A DNA stretch of 64,000 bases, from contig NZ_BLAJ01000007.1 in the NCBI RefSeq assembly GCF_009176305.1, positions 171,654 to 235,653 on the forward strand. The letters run 5' to 3'. The first letter of the stretch is position 1. Each line of letters opens with the position of its first letter. Shown piece by piece: positions 52,623 to 62,510 of the stretch. The position numbers were made by a program, and so were the translations under genes. Source of the stretch: Martinezella dioscoreae (lineage in GTDB: Bacteria > Pseudomonadota > Alphaproteobacteria > Rhizobiales > Rhizobiaceae). The notes beneath the pieces were generated by a model. The model saw only the letters and a list, made by a program, of their open reading frames with translations. It had not been told where the DNA came from and searched no databases.

Positions 52623-53681
52623 ATGCGCAAAACAGCAATGGTCACTGGTGGAGCGGGTTTTATAGGATCAGCAGTCTGTCGATATCTCATTGGCGAAACA
52701 GATTACGATGTCGTCAATCTGGATCTGTTGACGTACGCTGGTGATCTTCGCTCGCTCGACTCCATCAAATCCAATCCGCGCTTCTCGACCATACAAGGTG
52801 ACATCGGTAATAGCGAGTTGGTGGGTGAAATCCTGCAACGTCACCGCCCGTCGGTCATTCTGCATCTCGCGGCGGAGTCTCACGTTGATCGCTCTATCGA
52901 CGGGGCGGCGCCATTCATCGAGACCAATATCGTCGGCACCTTCCGGCTTCTAGAGGCCGTTCGCAGCTATTGGTCGGCGCTCCCAGCGGCCGAGCAGAAG
53001 GAATTTCGCTTCCTGCATGTCTCGACAGACGAGGTGTATGGTACGTTGGGTGACGAGGGACTTTTCTCGGAAACGACGCCCTATTCGCCAAACTCGCCAT
53101 ATTCCGCATCGAAGGCTGCATCGGACCATCTGGTCAATGCCTGGCATCATACCTACGGCCTGCCGATTGTCATTTCGAATTGTTCAAACAATTATGGTCC
53201 GTTCCAGTTTCCGGAAAAGCTCATCCCGCGCATGATTACGACCGCGCTGGAGCATGGCTCGTTACCGATATACGGTGCCGGAAACAACGTCCGCGACTGG
53301 TTGCATGTGGACGATCATGCTTCCGCTCTGTGGCTTGTGGCGACGAAGGGACGCCTTGGTGAGAAATACAATATCGGTGGGCGCAACGAGCGCCGCAACG
53401 TCGATGTCGTTCGCACCATTTGCTCCTTGTTGGACGAGTTGGGACCTCCTGCGCCGCAAGGAGGGTATGAGAGCCTGATCACCTATGTCACCGACCGCCT
53501 CGGTCACGATCACCGCTATGCGATAGATGCAACAAAGATTGAAACCGAACTCGGCTGGAAAGCGAGATATGATTTCGACCACGGCCTGCATGCCACCATC
53601 TTGTGGTATCTTTCCAACGAGTGGTGGTGGCGCCCGCACAAGGATGCTGCCGAGGCCCTCTATAAGGCTAAAGCCAAATGA
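52623..53681 (+). CDS. rfbB: dTDP-glucose 4,6-dehydratase
   Basis: RmlB, 352 residues, extended SDR converting dTDP-glucose to the 4-keto-6-deoxy form. It begins TAMVTGGAGFIGSAVC, has HLAAESHVDRSIDG, the STDEVYG Asp/Glu pair and YSASKAASDHLV (catalytic Tyr and Lys). GGAG precedes the ATG by 8 bases. Length matches the family. The stop overlaps the rfbD start (ATGA). Confidence 0.97.
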   Translation: MRKTAMVTGGAGFIGSAVCRYLIGETDYDVVNLDLLTYAGDLRSLDSIKSNPRFSTIQGDIGNSELVGEILQRHRPSVILHLAAESHVDRSIDGAAPFIETNIVGTFRLLEAVRSYWSALPAAEQKEFRFLHVSTDEVYGTLGDEGLFSETTPYSPNSPYSASKAASDHLVNAWHHTYGLPIVISNCSNNYGPFQFPEKLIPRMITTALEHGSLPIYGAGNNVRDWLHVDDHASALWLVATKGRLGEKYNIGGRNERRNVDVVRTICSLLDELGPPAPQGGYESLITYVTDRLGHDHRYAIDATKIETELGWKARYDFDHGLHATILWYLSNEWWWRPHKDAAEALYKAKAK

Positions 53682-54565
53682 CGCTCTTGATCTTAGGGAA
53701 GAATGGACAGGTTGCTACAGCCCTTGCGGAACTGGCCAAGGAACGCGGCCTCGAATGGGTTGCGTGGGGTCGGGGCGAGCTCGACCTTTCAGATCTCGAC
53801 AAGACATATGCGGCGATCATGAAGTCGGGAGCGTCAGCAGTCGTAAACGCTGCGGCTTATACCGCTGTGGATAAAGCGGAGAGCGAGGCTGCCTCAGCGA
53901 TGCGTCTGAACGCGGATGTCCCAGCGATCATCGCACGGGCCGCAAGGGAGCTTGATGTCCCCTTTGTTCATATCTCTACAGACTACGTCTTTTCGGGCGA
54001 CAAAACGACGCCCTATACCGAAGACGATGCGATATCGCCGATCAGCACCTATGGCCTAAGCAAGGCCGAAGGCGAGAAGCGAGTGCGCGAGGTCTATTCG
54101 GCAGCCACCATCCTTCGTACTGCCTGGGTTTTTCACGAGAGTGGAAGCAACTTCGTCAAGACCATGCTTCGCCTTGGCCGGGAGCGGAAGGAACTGCGCG
54201 TCGTCGCCGATCAGCATGGCAATCCGACCTATGCGGGCGATATTGCCTTAGCGTGCTTGAAGATCGTTGAGATAGCGAAGGCTCGCTCGCGCAACGTCGC
54301 GGGCACGTTCCATTTCGCCGGTCGCGGATATACGACATGGCACGGGTTTGCCGAGGCAATCTTCGCCGAAGCGGCAGCGCACGGATGGGCAGTGCCCGAC
54401 CGTGTGACGGCAATCTCGACCGCCGAATATCCGACGCCGGCAAGGCGGCCTGCCAATTCACGTTTTGATTGCAATCGGATCGCCAGCGTGCTGGAAATTG
54501 AAGCTCCGCACTGGCGCGACTCCTTAGCTCACTGCCTGCAGCGGCTGGCGGTGATCGGGGGTTGA
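53678..54565 (+). CDS. rfbD: dTDP-4-dehydrorhamnose reductase
   Basis: RmlD, 295 residues, last step giving dTDP-L-rhamnose. Motifs: LILGKNGQVATAL, VVNAAAYTAVDKAESE, the STDYVFSGD segment and YGLSKAEGEKRV (catalytic Tyr, Lys). Its 3-prime end is 117 bp before the Wzm gene. Overlap with rfbB indicates co-translation. Confidence 0.96.
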   Translation: MTLLILGKNGQVATALAELAKERGLEWVAWGRGELDLSDLDKTYAAIMKSGASAVVNAAAYTAVDKAESEAASAMRLNADVPAIIARAARELDVPFVHISTDYVFSGDKTTPYTEDDAISPISTYGLSKAEGEKRVREVYSAATILRTAWVFHESGSNFVKTMLRLGRERKELRVVADQHGNPTYAGDIALACLKIVEIAKARSRNVAGTFHFAGRGYTTWHGFAEAIFAEAAAHGWAVPDRVTAISTAEYPTPARRPANSRFDCNRIASVLEIEAPHWRDSLAHCLQRLAVIGG

Positions 54566-54682
54566 TCGCTTCTGCATCAAGGCAGGAAAGCTTAGGCCTT
54601 CTTTTGTTCCCATTTGCTTATTAGTTGGAGCTTGTGGGATAGACGACGGGATGCTTTTGATCTCGAGAAGAGGATAACTAAT

Positions 54683-55519
54683 ATGTTAGTTGAGACACAG
54701 GCGACGAGCCCGTTGAATCCGTCGTGGTCTGAATCGACTGAGTCCTTGCGGATACAGAAATCGCCGCCTGGGGTGTATAACAACATCAAATTGGCCTATT
54801 TCCTGGCTTGGTACGATGTGCGGCACCGCTATGCGCGATCGGTGATCGGCCCTTTTTGGATTACGCTACAGACGGCAATTTTCGTAGGCTGCATTGGATT
54901 TGTCTTCAGCGCTATATCGAACGTCTCCGTTCCCGACTTCTTGCCGTATTTTGCAATTAGTTTCGTTATGTGGAACTTTTTGTCCGGCGCGACCAACAAT
55001 GCGACGACGACGCTACTGGGTGCGGGTGGATTCATCAAGGATCGGGGGCTGCCTGCCTATGTCTTCTATGTCCAGTGCTTTTTCCGGCATCTACTGTTTC
55101 TCGCCCACAACATCCTCGTTCCGATTATTCTTTTCATCTTTCTAGGAGGGGCTACGTTCCCCGGTCTCCTCATGGCTATTCCAGGGCTGATCATTTTCAT
55201 GGCGGTGACGCTCTGCCTATCGCTCGTGGCGGGAACGCTTGCCACGCGCTATCGAGACGTGCAGCCGCTGGTGGAGTCATTTATGAACTTGGCCTTCCTT
55301 GCCTCGCCGATCATGTGGAAACCGCATGTGGTCGCGGGTCGCGACTATCTGCTGCACTATAACCCCGTCGTGCATTTGCTTGCGATCTGGCGAGAGCCAT
55401 TGTTGAACGACGCGATGCCCTGGGATAGTTTCATCGTGTCGCTGGGACTCTTCGCAATTCTTGCCCTACTGAGCTGGTTTGCGCTAACGCGCCTGCGCAA
55501 CGCGGCTTTCTGGATCTGA
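54683..55519 (+). CDS. wzm: Polysaccharide ABC-transporter permease (Wzm-like)
   Basis: 278 residues with six hydrophobic segments, including FWITLQTAIFVGCIGFVF and the LPYFAISFVMWNFLSGA region, typical of ABC-2 permeases that export O-antigen, capsule or teichoic acids. ATG at 54683 follows AGAGGA at 9 bases; a longer frame from 54614 has no site. It is followed directly by the ATPase gene. Exports the finished polymer made on undecaprenyl pyrophosphate. Confidence 0.93.
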   Translation: MLVETQATSPLNPSWSESTESLRIQKSPPGVYNNIKLAYFLAWYDVRHRYARSVIGPFWITLQTAIFVGCIGFVFSAISNVSVPDFLPYFAISFVMWNFLSGATNNATTTLLGAGGFIKDRGLPAYVFYVQCFFRHLLFLAHNILVPIILFIFLGGATFPGLLMAIPGLIIFMAVTLCLSLVAGTLATRYRDVQPLVESFMNLAFLASPIMWKPHVVAGRDYLLHYNPVVHLLAIWREPLLNDAMPWDSFIVSLGLFAILALLSWFALTRLRNAAFWI

Positions 55520-55522
55520 ACA

Positions 55523-56269
55523 ATGGCTACGATCACGCTTGAGAAAGTCACGCTTGACTATCCGATCTACGATCTGAACGACAAGTCTTTGAAGAGGCTT
55601 TTGTTGTCCGCCGCGGGCGGATCTACGGAGAAAACAACAGTCATCCGCGCCCTTCACGAGATCGACTTTAAGGTTAAAGCTGGGGAACGCATCGGACTGT
55701 ACGGACCAAACGGTTCCGGCAAGACGACACTGCTGCGGACAATCGCGGGTATTTTTCCAATATCCGGCGGCAACATCTCCGTCACCGGTCAAATAACGCC
55801 TTTGCTCGGGCTTGCAATCGGCGCCAATATGGAAATTTCTGCCGAGGACAACATCAGGCTCTTGCTCCGCGTGGATGGTATCAAACCAACGAAAGAGCTT
55901 GTTGATTCGATCTGGGAGTTCACGGACCTAGAGGACAAAATGCGCCGCATGCCCTTGCGCACGTTCTCTTCGGGCATGCTGATGCGCGTACTTTTCTCAG
56001 TGTCGACGGCGTTCTCACCGGAGATCCTTCTTCTGGATGAATGGCTGAGCGTCGTTGATGAAACCTTTTCCAAGAAGGCCGAGCGGCGCATGGAGGATTT
56101 GGTTTCTCGTTCGAAGATCCTCATCATTGCATCCCACAACATGAAGATGCTTGAACGTGTTTGCACACGCATCGTGCGGCTAGAGCAGGGGCATATCAAA
56201 TCCGATGAAGCTGTCGTGCGGGCGCAGAAGATTGATGGTGCGGAAACGCCTGCAACTGCGGTTAGCTGA
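55523..56269 (+). CDS. wzt: Polysaccharide ABC-transporter ATPase (Wzt-like)
   Basis: 248 residues with Walker A GPNGSGKTTLL, the signature FSSGM used by polysaccharide exporters, and Walker B ILLLDEWLSVVD. It lacks the C-terminal carbohydrate-binding domain of Wzt proteins that read a capped chain end, so chain length here is probably not set by that domain. Starts 3 bp after the permease stop. Confidence 0.93.
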   Translation: MATITLEKVTLDYPIYDLNDKSLKRLLLSAAGGSTEKTTVIRALHEIDFKVKAGERIGLYGPNGSGKTTLLRTIAGIFPISGGNISVTGQITPLLGLAIGANMEISAEDNIRLLLRVDGIKPTKELVDSIWEFTDLEDKMRRMPLRTFSSGMLMRVLFSVSTAFSPEILLLDEWLSVVDETFSKKAERRMEDLVSRSKILIIASHNMKMLERVCTRIVRLEQGHIKSDEAVVRAQKIDGAETPATAVS

Positions 56270-56292
56270 CCCATAATACAGAAAGAACAGCG

Positions 56293-57378
56293 TTGAGCAC
56301 AGTGCATATTCATGCCCGGGATATCGTTTTAAACGACGCCGTCGGCAGCTTCGCGCGGCAGATCGCCATTCTAGCGGAGAAAGCAGGGCACCACGTTCGG
56401 CTTTGGGCCGAACACACAGACGTTCAAGAGCCTCACCCTGTTGAAAGCCGATCGGCATTCTGGACGGCAGTCCAGCCGCAGGATGTCATCTTTTTCAATC
56501 ATTCGATCTTCGATCCTGCGCTTGAGGATATTATCGCGCTACCGAATGCTAAGATTGTTTATTTTCACAATATCACACCGCCTGATCTGATTGATCGAGT
56601 TGACGAGCGAACAATCGAAAATTGCCGGCTGGGCCTCGAACAGCGTCCACTTCTAGCTAAGTTCGATGTCATCATGGTCAATTCGGAAGCGACGGCGAAG
56701 TGTCTGCTCGAGGCGTTCGATGCGGATGCTTTAGCGCATCACAGGGACCGGATCGTCATCTGCCCGCCGCTCATCGGCGCGGACCGGTGGAATGCTGTTC
56801 AGGCCGAAGGTCTGCGAGCTGCGTCGGATAAGCAAAATCTTCTGTACGTTGGGCGCATCGTTGCACATAAGGGCGTCCTCGACATTGTCGATATCGCCGG
56901 AGAGCTAGCGGCACTGAAGATACCGATTGCACTCGATATCGTCGGGGGCCCTGCAAACGGCCCCTACGTCGATCTTGTCAAGGCGCTCGCAAATACGATC
57001 GAGGAAACCCATGGTGTGCCTGTCACCTTCCATCATGGGATATCGGATCGCCAATTGAAGGGGCTCTATGAAATGGCGACAGCCTGCATCGCGCACTCGT
57101 CTCACGAAGGGTTCTGCGTGCCCGCCCTCGATGCGCTGGCCTTTGATAAACCGATGTTCGTCACTCCCGTTCCCGCAATATTGGAAGTGTTGGGGTCTGC
57201 GGCATTGCTAATTCGGGAAGATGACAAGGCAGCAGCGGCGGCGGCGATCGCGGCTTTTCTTATAGATGGCGACCACTCTGGCCACGCCTCCTTCCGGAAG
57301 AAACGCCTTGAGGAACTGCGGACAAAGGCTGACGGCAGGCTTATCCTGACTGCTATCGAAGGTTTGGGAGCAGCCTGA
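56293..57378 (+). CDS. Glycosyltransferase family 4
   Basis: 361-residue GT-B enzyme: SFARQIAILAEKAGHHVRLW near the N-terminus, NLLYVGRIVAHKGVLDIVD in the nucleotide-binding half, and the EX7E-like SSHEGFCVPALDALAFDKPM. TTG at 56293 is preceded by AGAAAGAACAG. Its stop overlaps the start of the next GT gene (TGATG), so both are co-translated. It is the first of two tandem family 4 enzymes after the exporter. Confidence 0.88.
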   Translation: MSTVHIHARDIVLNDAVGSFARQIAILAEKAGHHVRLWAEHTDVQEPHPVESRSAFWTAVQPQDVIFFNHSIFDPALEDIIALPNAKIVYFHNITPPDLIDRVDERTIENCRLGLEQRPLLAKFDVIMVNSEATAKCLLEAFDADALAHHRDRIVICPPLIGADRWNAVQAEGLRAASDKQNLLYVGRIVAHKGVLDIVDIAGELAALKIPIALDIVGGPANGPYVDLVKALANTIEETHGVPVTFHHGISDRQLKGLYEMATACIAHSSHEGFCVPALDALAFDKPMFVTPVPAILEVLGSAALLIREDDKAAAAAAIAAFLIDGDHSGHASFRKKRLEELRTKADGRLILTAIEGLGAA

Positions 57379-58355
57379 TGCAGATCGTCTATGCGACTTA
57401 TCCCTGGGCATTCGAGACACCGGGCGGTGGCGAAATCCAGCTGCTGAAATATGAACAATATCTGCTCAAGGCCGGCGCGGATGTCGTGCGGTACGATCCC
57501 TGGCGTAGCGGCCTCGACAAGGCGGAGCTATTTCATTTTTTCTCGTGCATGGGCGGCTCCGTACATCTGTGCAACTACGTGAAGGCGCGGGGCATTCCTC
57601 TCGTCATTTCTGCCAGCCTCTGGCTGACGGAAGAAACCATGCACCTCTATCCAATCGCCGAAATCACCGCACAGCTTTCCTTGGCCGATGCAATCGTTAC
57701 CAATGGCGATGTAGAAAGCGATCGTATCTCCACGATACTTGGTCTATCGCGCGAACGCTTCCAAACGGTACGCAATGCCTGCGATCCGTGGTTCGGAGAG
57801 CCGGTTGACCCTAGGCTTTTCCGCTCCGCCTACGAGATTCACGGGCCGTTTGTGCTCAATGTCGGGAATATCGAGCCACGCAAGAATCAGTTGGCTTTGA
57901 TCCGCGCAGCAAAGCAGGCCGGCAAGCCATTGATACTCCTTGGTCATATCCGAGACGCAGAATATGGTGAGGCTTGTCTCGCTGAAGCAGGTCCGAATGT
58001 TCGCCATTTGGGCGCACTTGATCACGATAGTCCGTTGCTGCGGTCTGCATATGCTGCTTGCGAGGTTTTCTGTCTACCTTCAACGTTGGAAACGCCAGGC
58101 CTTGCTGCTTTGGAGGCATCGGCTGCAGGTGCACGGCTTGTGATCACAGGTGAAGGCTCCACCCGCGAGTATTTTGGGGATCATGCTCTATATGTCAACA
58201 GCGACGATGTAGAGGGGATTGCCACCGCATTGAGAAAAGCAGGAGAAACGCCGCCATCGGAGCAACTGCGGCACTATGTGAACAAGAATTTTACTTGGAA
58301 TCACGCCGTCGAGCCGTTGCTAGAACTCTACCACAGGCTGGCGGCTGCGCGTTGA
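57378..58355 (+). CDS. Glycosyltransferase family 4
   Basis: 325 residues, GT-B fold: ATYPWAFETPGGGEIQLLKY (GGxE/Q N-terminal site), LNVGNIEPRKNQLALIRAA and CLPSTLETPGLAALEASAAG, a variant of the EX7E donor motif. Start overlaps the preceding stop. Its C-terminal end is 63 bp before the CapK-like gene. Donor sugar is not predictable; dTDP-rhamnose is plausible given the cluster. Confidence 0.88.
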   Translation: MQIVYATYPWAFETPGGGEIQLLKYEQYLLKAGADVVRYDPWRSGLDKAELFHFFSCMGGSVHLCNYVKARGIPLVISASLWLTEETMHLYPIAEITAQLSLADAIVTNGDVESDRISTILGLSRERFQTVRNACDPWFGEPVDPRLFRSAYEIHGPFVLNVGNIEPRKNQLALIRAAKQAGKPLILLGHIRDAEYGEACLAEAGPNVRHLGALDHDSPLLRSAYAACEVFCLPSTLETPGLAALEASAAGARLVITGEGSTREYFGDHALYVNSDDVEGIATALRKAGETPPSEQLRHYVNKNFTWNHAVEPLLELYHRLAAAR

Positions 58356-58418
58356 CAGGCGAGTCTACTTGCCCTTACCAAAGCGCATTTGACGCGGAAT
58401 TTCAAAGGCTGAAAGACA

Positions 58419-59795
58419 ATGATTTTTAGCGCTCTTCGGAACGGCATTCGCGGGGCCTTGGCAACGACCATCGTCTACCCCCTCACCGAGCGCTATGAGG
58501 CTCGCGATATTCGCCGCAAAACAAGATGGATCAGAGAAGAGATAGACCGGCCGTTTTTAGAGCGACGTGCGCGTGCGGTGGCGCGCCTTGCCGAAACAGT
58601 CGCCTTTGCCGGCGCCAAGGTGCCGTATTATCGTGATCTGTTCAGTTCGATCGGCTTCGATCCGGTGAAGGTGGCTGCGGACCCCCGATATATCGAGGAT
58701 TTGCCATACCTAACGAAGGATATCATTCGCGAACAGGGTCAAAGACTGATGCGCGAGGACCGGGACGGTATGCGGATTCATGTGGCCAAAACTGGTGGCT
58801 CGACAGGACCGTCCGCTCATATTTATTATGATCAGGAGGCGGCCGACTGGTCTTCGGCCATCACCCAGGAAAGCCGCCGTCGCGTCGGGAACACGCACTG
58901 GCGGAGCGAGCTGCATTTCGCCTCGAAATTTCCGGAGGTATTTCCGTGGCGGGACCGCATGCGTGAGCATGTGAAGTGCTTTGCCATGAATCGTGACAAT
59001 ATCTTTTTCGCAACATTCGCAAGCGAGGAACTCGAACAGATATGGCGTAAAATAAAGTCGATCCGGCCACATCTGGCGCATGCCCATCCATCTACCGCCG
59101 ATCAGCTCGCAGCCCACGTCGAGGCGACCCGCGGCAAGGATAAAGGATTCCAGATCTTCGAATCTTCCGGCGAGTTGCTCGAGGCGCGGCAGCGAGAGCG
59201 CATCGAACGGGTGCTGCAATGCCAGGTGATTGATCGCTATGGCTTGGCGGAAGCCGGCGTGATCGCCTACCAGATCGATCCAAAGAGTTCCGATATGCGA
59301 TTTTACGAGTTTTTCGCATGGCCGGAGTTGCGGCTGGAAGAGGAAACAGGGTTGGCGGATATCCCTGAAGGTGCCCGCAGTGGTGAGTTGGTGATAACTC
59401 CACTTTTCAACAGGATGATGCCGCTGTTGCGTTATCGCACCGGCGACAACGCCATCCTTGCGCACCAGCCGAACGGGATTGTCATTCCCCGTATGGTTGG
59501 TCGAGTTCACGACGTGATCATGTTGGGCGGCACGCCACTCCCCACCCACTTTATCCAGGACGTGCTTGATCGCGTCGGCGGCATTCGCGAATTCCAGATT
59601 CAGATGCTTCGTGGCAAACCGGTGTTTCGGCTTGTGCCAGAGGATACCGCCGACACCAATGCAATCCGGGAACGTATTGCCTCGTGGTGGTCCGACAATG
59701 TCCAAGTCGAGTTCATCACGCCAGCTGACCTAAAGCTGGTCGGCCTGCGCCAGAAATTCAGGCATTTCGTGCCAGAAGAGGCATCGGATCAATGA
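58419..59795 (+). CDS. CapK/PaaK-family adenylate-forming enzyme
   Basis: 458 residues in the phenylacetate-CoA ligase fold. The phosphate-binding loop KTGGSTGPS (124-132) and the RYRTGDNAIL and GRVHDVIMLGG segments correspond to A8-A10 motifs of the ANL superfamily. CapK proteins are encoded in many capsule and O-antigen clusters, and probably activate an acid for attachment to the polymer; the substrate is unknown. The C-terminal stop overlaps the deacetylase-like gene by 4 bp (ATGA). Pairing of the two is conserved in intent here and suggests one modification step. Confidence 0.88.
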   Translation: MIFSALRNGIRGALATTIVYPLTERYEARDIRRKTRWIREEIDRPFLERRARAVARLAETVAFAGAKVPYYRDLFSSIGFDPVKVAADPRYIEDLPYLTKDIIREQGQRLMREDRDGMRIHVAKTGGSTGPSAHIYYDQEAADWSSAITQESRRRVGNTHWRSELHFASKFPEVFPWRDRMREHVKCFAMNRDNIFFATFASEELEQIWRKIKSIRPHLAHAHPSTADQLAAHVEATRGKDKGFQIFESSGELLEARQRERIERVLQCQVIDRYGLAEAGVIAYQIDPKSSDMRFYEFFAWPELRLEEETGLADIPEGARSGELVITPLFNRMMPLLRYRTGDNAILAHQPNGIVIPRMVGRVHDVIMLGGTPLPTHFIQDVLDRVGGIREFQIQMLRGKPVFRLVPEDTADTNAIRERIASWWSDNVQVEFITPADLKLVGLRQKFRHFVPEEASDQ

Positions 59796-61381
59796 TCACC
59801 ATATTTGCAGGTAAACCCAATGATTTCACCTCCGAAATCGTCGCGGAAGCATTCCGCCGATCGGTAACCCGCGGTCTGGTAACGGTGGCATCCGAAGATC
59901 CGGTGCCGAAAGTTGGGGACGGCAATGTTTATGTCTTCATCTCGCCCCGGGTGGATCAAGCGCCCCTTGTTGCCGCAGCTTCTAGGTCAAACGCCAAGGT
60001 TCTTCTATTTGGTCACTTGCCCGACAAAGTCGCGTCCTTGGTGGGGCTGGCTGCGTCAGGCCCCGTAGCTTCCGGATGGGCCGATGCGGCGGCATGCCCG
60101 CCGACGCCAATCTACGCGACAACGCGATCATCTGCAGTGGTCAACTGGACCAAGCATCCCCTGGCGAATACATCACCATTTTTGTCGCGGCCTTTCTTGC
60201 GGTTTGACTATGCCGACGAATGGAACAATCTAGGATACGGACGGATTACGGCCGATGGCGGATCGTGGTCTATCGCGATGGCGAGTGAAGTCCTCAGCGC
60301 AACGACGCTCGCGGTCGCTTCTGCACCTGGTATTGCGGAGGATCTGCCGTTCGTCACCTTACTTGAGAACGAGACTGCGTCCATCCTGTGGTGGAATCGT
60401 CCAGTAGGCCCGGTCGACAGCGCCGAATGGGCCGTGATCGAGGCGTTCCTCGCGGATTGGCGGCACAACGACAGGCCGTGCATTCCGGTCATTGGGGAAA
60501 TTCCGCACGGATATGACGCGGCAGTGACGATGCGCCTGGATTGCGATGAAGACATTGCATCGGCGCGGCCGTTGTTCGAACTCTACCGTTCTCGCGGCCT
60601 GCCGTTCTCTCTGGCGGTCAAGACTGCTCAGGAAGACAAGGAGGAGCACGTCGCGCTAATGAGGGAGGTTCTGGATGCCGGCGGCGCCGTTCTCTCGCAC
60701 TCTGTGACGCACGCACCTCGCTGGGGAGGCTCAGGAGAAGCCTGCGAGATAGAAGCACGAACCTCCTCAGACTGGCTCGAACAGCGCCTGCCGGGCTTGA
60801 CCGTGCGGTATGCTGTATCGCCCTTTCACCAGAACCCCGCCTATGTGCCGGAAGCGCTTAAGCGCGCGGGGCTGCAAGGTTTCGTTGGCGGTATCATCGC
60901 CAACGATCCGGAAATGCTTATGGCCAAGGGGGGAACGATACCGGGTGACGGATCAGGAATTGTGACGCACAGCCAACAGTGCATGTTGCATGGTGATTGT
61001 ATTCTGAGTGAAGGGGATCCTTTGGCGATCAACAAGCAGGCATTCACGGTGGCGGTTACAGCCGGAAACCTGTTCGGCTATCTCGATCATCCATTTTCGC
61101 CGCGCTATGACTACGGGTGGGGCTCTGAGGAACATCGCCTGTCGCGGCATCGGGAGTTTATCGACCATATCGAATTGGAAATGGCGGGTCGTCCGATCCT
61201 TTGGCTCAATGAAGAGGATACCTTGGACTGGATTGCGGCCAAGATGCGCCTAACGATGCGAGAAATGAATAATGGCTTCGGACTGACGGAAGGTACCGCG
61301 GTTGAAACCGCGTCAGGTCTCGCCTTCTCGGTCCGTTGGCGCGGCGCCACCCTGGCATTGGCGGATTTTGTCAATGGCTGA
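59792..61381 (+). CDS. Polysaccharide deacetylase (NodB-like) family protein with large N-terminal domain
   Basis: 529 residues. The C-terminal half carries the NodB signature: MRLDCDED (metal-binding Asp pair, near residue 248) and the HSVTH second motif near 302. The N-terminal 230 residues are an unfamiliar domain. No signal peptide is visible, so it probably acts in the cytoplasm on a precursor or lipid-linked intermediate. The gene overlaps CapK at the start and the 2-epimerase at its end, so the three are co-translated. Confidence 0.83.
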   Translation: MITIFAGKPNDFTSEIVAEAFRRSVTRGLVTVASEDPVPKVGDGNVYVFISPRVDQAPLVAAASRSNAKVLLFGHLPDKVASLVGLAASGPVASGWADAAACPPTPIYATTRSSAVVNWTKHPLANTSPFLSRPFLRFDYADEWNNLGYGRITADGGSWSIAMASEVLSATTLAVASAPGIAEDLPFVTLLENETASILWWNRPVGPVDSAEWAVIEAFLADWRHNDRPCIPVIGEIPHGYDAAVTMRLDCDEDIASARPLFELYRSRGLPFSLAVKTAQEDKEEHVALMREVLDAGGAVLSHSVTHAPRWGGSGEACEIEARTSSDWLEQRLPGLTVRYAVSPFHQNPAYVPEALKRAGLQGFVGGIIANDPEMLMAKGGTIPGDGSGIVTHSQQCMLHGDCILSEGDPLAINKQAFTVAVTAGNLFGYLDHPFSPRYDYGWGSEEHRLSRHREFIDHIELEMAGRPILWLNEEDTLDWIAAKMRLTMREMNNGFGLTEGTAVETASGLAFSVRWRGATLALADFVNG

Positions 61382-62510
61382 AATTGGCGTGCGTCATGTC
61401 ATGGTCATCGTCGGCACGCGCCCAGAGGCAGTCAAGATGGCGCCGGTTATCAAGGCTCTTTACGCGCGTCCGGAGGCTTTTCGCTGTACAGTGGTCTCAA
61501 CGGGACAACATCGTGAGATGTTGCGCCAGACATTGACCAGCTTCGGGCTTTCCGTGGATGTCGATCTGGACATCATGCAGCCCAATCAAACGCTTGCCTC
61601 GTTGACAGGGGCTGCGATCGGCGCATGCGAAAAGATCTTTCAAGCTGCAAGACCGGACATCATCCTTGTGCAGGGGGACACGACGACAGTTCTTTCGGCA
61701 GCATTGGCTGCACATTACGCACAGATTCCAGTTGCTCATGTGGAAGCGGGTCTGCGGACCTATGAACGCTACAACCCATTTCCGGAGGAAATGAACCGCA
61801 AGCTCGTTACGTCGTTGGCTACCCTGCATTTTGCGCCGACAGAACGATCGGCGCGACAATTGCGGAAAGAAGGCGTCCCTTCATCCAAGGTCTTCGTTAC
61901 GGGCAACACGGTCGTCGATGCGCTGGAAGAGCTTCGAGGCAGAGTGACCACCGATGATATATCGCCCGCCGTCAGGGAACTGGTAGCGCGAAGCCAGGGA
62001 CGGTTCGTGCTCGTGACGTGCCACCGCCGGGAAAGCCTTGCGCATGACCTCAATGTCATTGTTGATGCGATTGCCGCGTTGGCCGACCGCTTCCCAGATC
62101 GCACATTCTTTTTTCCCGTGCACCTAAATCCAAACGTCCGCGCGCTGGTGATGCCAAGGCTCAACGGGATTGAGAATGTCGTGCTGGGGGATCCGCTGCC
62201 CTACGCAGATATTCTATTTTGTCTCTCTTCTGCGGAATTGGTGCTGACAGATTCAGGAGGTTTACAGGAAGAGGCTCCCTCATTCGGAGTGCCAGTCATC
62301 GTGTTGCGCAGGACAACCGAGAGGCCAGAGGGGGTACGCGCCGGCTTCTCTCGCCTAGTGCCGATCGCGCGGGAAAATATTGTCTCCCTGGCTAGTTCTT
62401 GGCTGCGGTCTCGCCGCAAGACAATGCTTGCTGGAAGACCCAATCCCTACGGGGGCGGCAATGCTGCAGCGCGAATCGTCGATATACTGTCGAAGGAGCC
62501 GTTACCGTGA
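61374..62510 (+). CDS. wecB: UDP-N-acetylglucosamine 2-epimerase
   Basis: 378 residues, non-hydrolysing 2-epimerase making UDP-ManNAc. Motifs: VIVGTRPEAVKMAP, QGDTTTVLSAALAAHY, VEAGLRTYERYNPFPEEMNR and the TDSGGLQEEAPSFG donor site. ATG at 61374 lies inside the deacetylase end; the longer open frame from 61302 is unnecessary. The product may feed a ManNAc-derived sugar, or a ManNAcA if a dehydrogenase such as the one at 5337 accepts it. Confidence 0.95.
   Translation: MAEIGVRHVMVIVGTRPEAVKMAPVIKALYARPEAFRCTVVSTGQHREMLRQTLTSFGLSVDVDLDIMQPNQTLASLTGAAIGACEKIFQAARPDIILVQGDTTTVLSAALAAHYAQIPVAHVEAGLRTYERYNPFPEEMNRKLVTSLATLHFAPTERSARQLRKEGVPSSKVFVTGNTVVDALEELRGRVTTDDISPAVRELVARSQGRFVLVTCHRRESLAHDLNVIVDAIAALADRFPDRTFFFPVHLNPNVRALVMPRLNGIENVVLGDPLPYADILFCLSSAELVLTDSGGLQEEAPSFGVPVIVLRRTTERPEGVRAGFSRLVPIARENIVSLASSWLRSRRKTMLAGRPNPYGGGNAAARIVDILSKEPLP

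Noticed and set aside
58710..59705. 331-codon minus-strand frame across the CapK-like gene
   Set aside because: The forward frame has clear motifs of the adenylate-forming family; this is antisense shadow.
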